Below, in pieces: positions 59,426 through 64,000 of a DNA stretch of 64,000 nt. Numbering within the stretch: the first letter of the stretch is position 1; each line of letters begins with the position of its first letter. The notes beneath the pieces were generated by a model. The model saw only the letters and a program-made list of their open reading frames with translations. It did no database searches and was not told the DNA's origin. Source of the stretch: VFZN01 sp963709325. GTDB lineage: Bacteria; Acidobacteriota; Vicinamibacteria; Vicinamibacterales; UBA2999. Location of the stretch: positions 1,736,001 to 1,800,000 of the forward strand of contig CAVPVV010000003.1 in NCBI GenBank assembly GCA_963709325.1, read 5' to 3'. The position numbers were made by a program, and so were the translations under genes.

Positions 59426-62400
59426 GCGGCGACCTCCTGTCGAGCGCATATCTCGACTCCGAGGCGGTCGGCCGAGGCCTCGTCACCCAGCCTCGCGGAG
59501 ACGCCTGGGCGCGGGGCCTGCTCGCGTGGTGGCGGCGCTCCAACGGCGCCATCGGCCCAGCCAGCGCGCCACGATCGGTCCTCGACATCGGCGCCCGGCC
59601 GCTCCTTGATCTCCTCGAACTGCGAGTCGCGTACATCGAGCGCCATCCCTGGGGACACGCCGCACGGCTGATGCACGAGTCGGAACCGGTGGCCACGCTG
59701 GTCTGCCCGCCGTGGGGAACCTCGCCAGCCACCGCGTGGCGCCACGCCGTCCGCAGCACGCTTGTTGCCCAGGTGCCGTGGGCCGTTGTCTTTACAGGTC
59801 CGAGCGTTGCGATCGTGGATGCCACGCGGCCGTGGGCCAAACGCTATCTGGCCTTCGAGCTCGCCGCGGCTTGCCGCGATCCTCGCGCGGTGCTGACGAT
59901 GTGGAGCGTGCTGAGCGGGTCGGCGCTCAGCGGCGGCGCGAAGGGCGTGCTCGGGCGCGCGGTCGCCGCCTCCGATGCCGCGGGCCTCGACGTCTGCGCC
60001 GCGCTCGGTGATGGTGTCCTCGAAGCGCTCGGCGCAGTCATGCACGAGATCGGTGGCTCCTCACCGCGTGCGAACATCCGCGGGGACCGAAGCGCCTTCG
60101 AGCAGTCGCTCACGATCGTGTATCGGCTGCTTTTCCTCCTGTTCGCCGAAGCTCGCGATCTGGTGCCGCTGTGGCACCGCGTCTACCGCGAGGCATACAG
60201 CGTCAACTCGCTGCGAGATCGGCTGCTCGAGAACCCGTCCGCGCGCGGGACGTGGAGCACGGTACAGGCGGTGGCCCGGCTGGCCCACAGTGGATGCCAT
60301 GCCGACGATCTGCACGTGACAGCGTTCAATGGCCGGCTCTTCGCGCCGGGCCGCACCCCGCTCGGGGAAAGCGGGCGCGTTTGCGACGAGACGGCGGGCC
60401 GTGCCCTTCTCGCTCTCGGCACCACGGCAACCCGCAGCGGGCGGCGGCGCGTGTCCTTCCGCGACCTTGGCGTCGAACAGCTCGGCGCGGTGTACGAGCG
60501 AGTGCTCGACTACGAGCCGGTGCGGGAGCATCGCACTCTCGCGCTCCACCGGACGTCCAGCGAGCGCAAGACCACCGGCAGCTTCTATACGCCGCGCGCG
60601 ATGACCGACTTCCTGGTGAGGCGAACGCTGTCTCCGCTCGTGGACGGGCGCCAGGCGGACGACATCCTGGCGCTGCGCGTTCTCGACCCGGCAATGGGCA
60701 GCGGTGCCTTCCTGGTGGCTGCCTGCCGTTACCTGGCCGAGCGGGTTGAGCAGGCGCGCCTCGCCGAGGGCGCCTGGACCGCCGAGGACATCACCGAATC
60801 GGATCGCACCCAGGTGGCCCGCACGATCGCGGAGCGGTGCCTCTACGGCATCGACCGCAACCCTACCGCGGTGCAACTGGCACGGCTCTCGCTCTGGCTA
60901 ACGACCCTCGCCGCTGATCGGCCGCTCACTTTTCTCGATCACCATCTCGCGACCGGCAACAGCCTGATCGGTGCACGGCTCGCGGAGCTCCCGCATCGTC
61001 CCGCGTCACTCCGGCGTAGCGGGGCTCGGAGCCAGCTGGCGCTTTTCGATGATGATGCCCGGGAGGCGTGGGGGCGTGCCGTAGTACCCGAGCGGCTGCG
61101 GCTGTCGCTTGATCCCTCCGACTCGCCGGCGGACGTCAGAGCCAAGGAAAGACGGCTCGAAGGACTGCTGGGGAAAGACGCACGTACCAGCCTGTGGAAC
61201 TGCGCCGCGGATCTCTGGTGCGGCCTGGCGCTTCAGCAGGACCGCGTATCGGCCGGCCTCTACTCGGAACTGCAGCGATACCTGCTCGGAGAGCCGACCA
61301 CGCTCGCGGCGTCCGAGCTTCGCGGCCGGGTCGAACGGGCGATCGGCTCCTCGCGGGCACTTGCGGCAGCGCACTGGGAGCTCCTGTTCCCCGAGGCATT
61401 CTTCGACGCGAGCGGGTCTCGGCGCATGGATGCCGGATTCGATGCGGTGATCGGCAACCCGCCGTGGGAGATGCTTCGCGCCGACACGGGACAGGCCGAA
61501 ACACGCGTGACCGCGCGAGACGAAACCGCCGCGGCGATGCGCTTCATCCGCACCTCGGGTCAGTATCCGCTCCACGGCTCCGGTCACGTGAACCAGTACC
61601 AGCTCTTTCTCGAACGTGTCCTGCAAGTGCTGGCGCCTGGCGGCAGGTTCGGACTGATCCTTCCTTCCGGCCTGCAATCCGACGTCGGTAGCGGCGGGCT
61701 GCGCCGCGCGCTGCTGGACCGCACGGACGTGGACACGTGGATCACGTTCGACAACCGCCACGCCATCTTCCCCATTCACCGCAGTATTCGCTTCCTGCTG
61801 CTCGCGGGATCAGCCGGCGGAGCAACGCAAGCCCTGCCGCTTGTCGATTGCGGAAGCGATCCGGGGGGCCTGGCCCGCCTGCCTGACAGTCCTCGAGCGG
61901 AGCCGGTCTCGACGCAGGTCGCGATTCCGCGTGCGTTCCTGGAGCGCTGGGATCCCGCGCATCTCACGATTCCCTGGACGACGACTTCAGTCGCGAGGGC
62001 GGTGGCAGCGCAGGCGCTCGAGGCGCCGCCGCTCGCGCACGCGGGCGGATGGCACGTGAGGTTCGGCCGCGAGTTGAACGCGAGTGACAACCGTAGCGAT
62101 CTCGTGCGCGGCACGCGAGCCGGCTACCGCGGGCTGCTTCCGGTCGTCGAAGGCAAGCATCTCCGTCCATTTGCCGTCGATCCGTCAGCCGCCGCCGCGT
62201 TCATCGATCCGGAGCGGGCCACGGCGCTACTTGGCAAGAGATGGCAGCGCCCGCGCATCTGTTACCGCGACGTCGCGTCATCCACAAACAAGCTGACGCT
62301 GATGGCCGCGGTCCTGCCGGACGGCGTCGTCTCGACTCACACCTTGTTCTGCTCCCGCGCGGCGCTCGATGACGATGATTCGTGGTGCCTCACGGCGATG

Positions 62401-62724
62401 CTGAACAGCCTCGTCGCAAACTATCTCGTTCGATTGCAGATGTCGACGCACGTCACCGCCGCGCTGATGGCCCGACTGCCGGTACCGCGGCCGCAGCCCA
62501 GCACGCCGACGCACGCACGGCTTGCCGCGCTAGCGATCGCGTTGTCCGTCCGTGACTCGATCGAGGAGGCGCCCGACGAGTATGCGGAGCTCAACGCCAT
62601 CGTCGCTCACGGCTACGGGCTGACGCAGGCGCAGTACGCGCACGTCGTGTCCACGTTCCCGCTGCTTCCGGAGCCGCTACGCGTCGGTTGCCTGGACGGC
62701 TTTGGCGCGGTGCAGACGGTCTAG
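59413..62724 (+). CDS. Eco57I-type N6-adenine DNA methyltransferase (DrmMI/PglX-like)
   Basis: An 1103-residue DNA methyltransferase. S-adenosylmethionine motif I is DPAMGSGAF at 425-433 and the catalytic motif IV is NPPW at 682-685, so it methylates adenine. Residues 1-190 resemble a nuclease-like fold (VPWAVVFTGPSVAIVDATRPW) but show no PD-ExK residues. The C-terminal 300 residues, with LLPVVEGKHLRPF, ICYRDVASS, SLVANYLVRLQ and LPVPRP, match the target-recognition region of Eco57I/TaqI-type enzymes. It overlaps the helicase gene and would be translated from the same message. It may methylate self DNA for a restriction-like system. ATG 59413 has AGGATGGA upstream. Confidence 0.82.
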   Translation: MSGLSGDLLSSAYLDSEAVGRGLVTQPRGDAWARGLLAWWRRSNGAIGPASAPRSVLDIGARPLLDLLELRVAYIERHPWGHAARLMHESEPVATLVCPPWGTSPATAWRHAVRSTLVAQVPWAVVFTGPSVAIVDATRPWAKRYLAFELAAACRDPRAVLTMWSVLSGSALSGGAKGVLGRAVAASDAAGLDVCAALGDGVLEALGAVMHEIGGSSPRANIRGDRSAFEQSLTIVYRLLFLLFAEARDLVPLWHRVYREAYSVNSLRDRLLENPSARGTWSTVQAVARLAHSGCHADDLHVTAFNGRLFAPGRTPLGESGRVCDETAGRALLALGTTATRSGRRRVSFRDLGVEQLGAVYERVLDYEPVREHRTLALHRTSSERKTTGSFYTPRAMTDFLVRRTLSPLVDGRQADDILALRVLDPAMGSGAFLVAACRYLAERVEQARLAEGAWTAEDITESDRTQVARTIAERCLYGIDRNPTAVQLARLSLWLTTLAADRPLTFLDHHLATGNSLIGARLAELPHRPASLRRSGARSQLALFDDDAREAWGRAVVPERLRLSLDPSDSPADVRAKERRLEGLLGKDARTSLWNCAADLWCGLALQQDRVSAGLYSELQRYLLGEPTTLAASELRGRVERAIGSSRALAAAHWELLFPEAFFDASGSRRMDAGFDAVIGNPPWEMLRADTGQAETRVTARDETAAAMRFIRTSGQYPLHGSGHVNQYQLFLERVLQVLAPGGRFGLILPSGLQSDVGSGGLRRALLDRTDVDTWITFDNRHAIFPIHRSIRFLLLAGSAGGATQALPLVDCGSDPGGLARLPDSPRAEPVSTQVAIPRAFLERWDPAHLTIPWTTTSVARAVAAQALEAPPLAHAGGWHVRFGRELNASDNRSDLVRGTRAGYRGLLPVVEGKHLRPFAVDPSAAAAFIDPERATALLGKRWQRPRICYRDVASSTNKLTLMAAVLPDGVVSTHTLFCSRAALDDDDSWCLTAMLNSLVANYLVRLQMSTHVTAALMARLPVPRPQPSTPTHARLAALAIALSVRDSIEEAPDEYAELNAIVAHGYGLTQAQYAHVVSTFPLLPEPLRVGCLDGFGAVQTV

Positions 62725-62987
62725 CGCGCCCACGCTGCCCAGCCGCTGAGCGCGAGGACCGCGAGAATACCGAGCGTGAGCAAGGCCGAACTGAAATCGC
62801 CGGCTCGGATGTAGCGGATGCCGGCAACTACGACCCGCGACACCGGAGTCATCATCAACAGCACTAGCCCGAGGTAAACGACCCCAGTAGCCGACGACGA
62901 GCCTGGATGCAGCCAGAGCGCCGCCACGCCATACGCCATCAACGCCGTGTTGAGGTACCCGGCGGTCGCGAAGGCGCGATCGATCAT
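62721..62987 (-). CDS. DUF1634-type small membrane protein
   Basis: An 88-residue membrane protein with two to three hydrophobic helices (LNTALMAYGVAALWLHPG, GVVYLGLVLLMMTPVSRVVVAGI, LTLGILAVLALSGWAAWA). The central MMTPVSRVVV with Pro in a helix and the small size match DUF1634, which is regularly encoded beside TauE/SafE transporters, as here. ATG at 62987 overlaps the TauE stop by 4 nt. It converges with the methyltransferase gene, with a 4-nt overlap at the stop codons. A helper role for the transporter is inferred from context. Confidence 0.75.
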   Translation of the reverse strand: MIDRAFATAGYLNTALMAYGVAALWLHPGSSSATGVVYLGLVLLMMTPVSRVVVAGIRYIRAGDFSSALLTLGILAVLALSGWAAWAR

Positions 62988-63814
62988 GGCAGTCGCTGCA
63001 CCATCACGAGCGAGACGATCAGCAGCACGATCGCCAGCGCGGTTTTGAGGAACCGCGGCGATTGCTCCTGGCCGAGGCGGATGCCCAGCCCGGAACCGGC
63101 GCGGACGCCCAGCACCGCGGCTGCCGCCAGTCCCGGAATGAGCCGTCCCCGACCGAGGTAGACGAGCGCGCCGGAGGTAGCGGTGACGCCGATCATGAAC
63201 GCGCTCGTCGCCGAGGCGACCCGCATCGGTACGCCGCACCACGCGTTGAGGATCGGCACCTTCACCACTCCGCCGCCCAAGCCGAGGAGCGTGGACAGGA
63301 TCCCGGCCCCGAACGAGGTACCAATCGCGAGCGGCATCCGCAATACCCGGTAGGTGACCATCTGGCCGGTCCGGTCGTCCACGAAGCGCCCGCCCCACGC
63401 CCCAGGATCGGCCGACTCGGGCAGGTTGTTCGAGTGATCCCGCCGCAGGAAGGTGATCGCGCTCATCGTCGCCATCACGACGCTGAACGTGATCATCAGG
63501 ATTCGCGGCGCGATGGCGGTGGCGATCAGGCTGCCGATCAGTCCGCCTCCGGCGGTAAAGAGCTCGAGCATGAACCCGAGGCGCAGGTTGATGGCGTAAC
63601 GTCCCTGCGAGGAGGACGAAATCGCGTTCGAGGTGGCAATGACGGTGGTCAGGCTCACCGCCGCGGCCTCGGTGATCGGCACGCCGAGGCCCTGGACGAG
63701 CAGGGGAACGAGGAAGACGCCGCCGCCGAGCCCCAGCATCCCGCCGAGCGCGCCGGCGAGCGCGCCGGCCAGCGCCGTCACCAGCGCCAGCGAGAGCGTG
63801 ACCTCGGTCAACAC
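62984..63814 (-). CDS. TauE/SafE-family anion exporter
   Basis: A 276-residue membrane transporter with about eight helices. The glycine-rich repeats of both halves are clear: GGMLGLGGGVFLVPLL in the first and LLGLGGGVVKVPILN in the second. Members export sulfite or organosulfonates, or import other anions. This is the second TauE-type protein in the window, more canonical than the one at 16.4 kb. It lies between panE (10 nt upstream) and DUF1634 (overlapping) on the same strand. Confidence 0.9.
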   Translation of the reverse strand: MLTEVTLSLALVTALAGALAGALGGMLGLGGGVFLVPLLVQGLGVPITEAAAVSLTTVIATSNAISSSSQGRYAINLRLGFMLELFTAGGGLIGSLIATAIAPRILMITFSVVMATMSAITFLRRDHSNNLPESADPGAWGGRFVDDRTGQMVTYRVLRMPLAIGTSFGAGILSTLLGLGGGVVKVPILNAWCGVPMRVASATSAFMIGVTATSGALVYLGRGRLIPGLAAAAVLGVRAGSGLGIRLGQEQSPRFLKTALAIVLLIVSLVMVQRLP

Positions 63815-63824
63815 GCGAGCGGCC

Positions 63825-64000
63825 TCACCGGCGCGGGTTGCCCGCCGCCCACGGCTTCAGCGCCGCGTAGAGGGTCGCGACGATCGGCGTCGCGAGCTGG
63901 TGGGCGGCGGCACGCCGCAAGGCGGCGCCCTGCAGCGCCTCGACCTCGATTCGCTTGCCCTGGTCGAGATCGATCAGCAGCGACGAGCGCGTTGTCGGCG
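63825..64000 (-). CDS. panE: 2-dehydropantoate 2-reductase PanE, C-terminal fragment
   Basis: The gene runs off the right edge; only the last 58 residues are present. TRSSLLIDLDQGKRIEVEALQGA is the conserved C-terminal signature of ketopantoate reductase (S-S-M-x-x-D-x-x-x-G-R-x-x-E-I-D), and TPIVATLYAALKPW closes the helical domain. The enzyme reduces 2-dehydropantoate to pantoate in pantothenate synthesis. It is the first of three co-directional genes with TauE and DUF1634. A more divergent family member is at 11.7 kb. Confidence 0.75.
   Translation of the reverse strand, partial: PTTRSSLLIDLDQGKRIEVEALQGAALRRAAAHQLATPIVATLYAALKPWAAGNPRR

Noticed and set aside
57034..62724. Complete DISARM or BREX system
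   Set aside because: Only a helicase and a methyltransferase are present. No DUF1998 protein, phospholipase D nuclease, second helicase, PglZ or BrxC is found on either side.

Overview
The window is one continuous, GC-rich, tightly packed bacterial chromosome segment with about 58 protein genes and no rRNA, tRNA, CRISPR array, insertion sequence or phage gene that I can recognise. Gene content fits an acidobacterium, most likely class Vicinamibacteria: a DUF5916 protein, a reaction-centre-type tetrahaem cytochrome, a TonB receptor with a carboxypeptidase-like plug extension, HpnCDE squalene synthesis, secreted M20/M24/M28 peptidases and many short purine-rich repeat arrays. This placement is inference from content, not from a phylogenetic marker.

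Layout. 0-6.7 kb: end of a cytidylate-kinase-like gene, secreted M20 amidohydrolase, tetrahaem cytochrome, lycopene-cyclase-like membrane protein, M24 peptidase, RodZ-like protein, and an ECF sigma factor with a small membrane protein. 6.8-17.1 kb: class I aldolase, a frameshifted glycosyltransferase, thiI, and a six-gene catabolic-looking operon (creatininase, ketopantoate-reductase-like, SDR, M20 dipeptidase, APC permease, TauE). 17.1-22.2 kb, minus strand: ATP:cob(I)alamin adenosyltransferase, hpnC, hpnD, hpnE and a DAO-family oxidase. 22.2-25.3 kb: a MutY without its Nudix domain facing a Nudix-PHP-ygfZ operon. 25.3-37.1 kb: secreted hydrolase, a ligase-ACP-acyltransferase fusion, Hsp20, kbl, a frameshifted outer-membrane protein, cupin, MscS channel and DUF5916 protein. 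37.2-48.7 kb: unknown protein facing an AraC regulator, FHA/metallo-beta-lactamase/receiver-like operon, frameshifted TonB receptor, threonine dehydratase, SDR, an MDH-like protein lacking catalytic residues, M28 peptidase, second ECF sigma. 48.8-55.7 kb: lipB, 2-oxoacid dehydrogenase E2 and lpdA, a sigma-54 activator with Glu at the phospho-acceptor site, HU, queF and an Smr protein. 55.6-64 kb: CpaE-like ATPase, a 63-residue protein with the window's only clear hairpin-plus-T-run terminator, a SNF2 helicase plus Eco57I-type methyltransferase pair resembling two components of class 1 DISARM, then DUF1634, TauE and the end of panE.

Three patterns cross the whole window. First, short tandem repeats of period 7, 8 or 9 recur at about 16 sites. 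Those between genes usually start at, or contain, the stop codon of a gene; the four inside genes all have period 9, so they keep the reading frame, and one identical nonamer is read as Ala-Asn-Pro in one gene and Glu-Pro-Arg in another. Second, several genes have a -10-like hexamer only 6-7 nt before the start codon and no Shine-Dalgarno sequence, suggesting leaderless mRNAs. Third, five otherwise intact genes are each broken by one single-base frameshift, which more likely reflects residual assembly error than decay.
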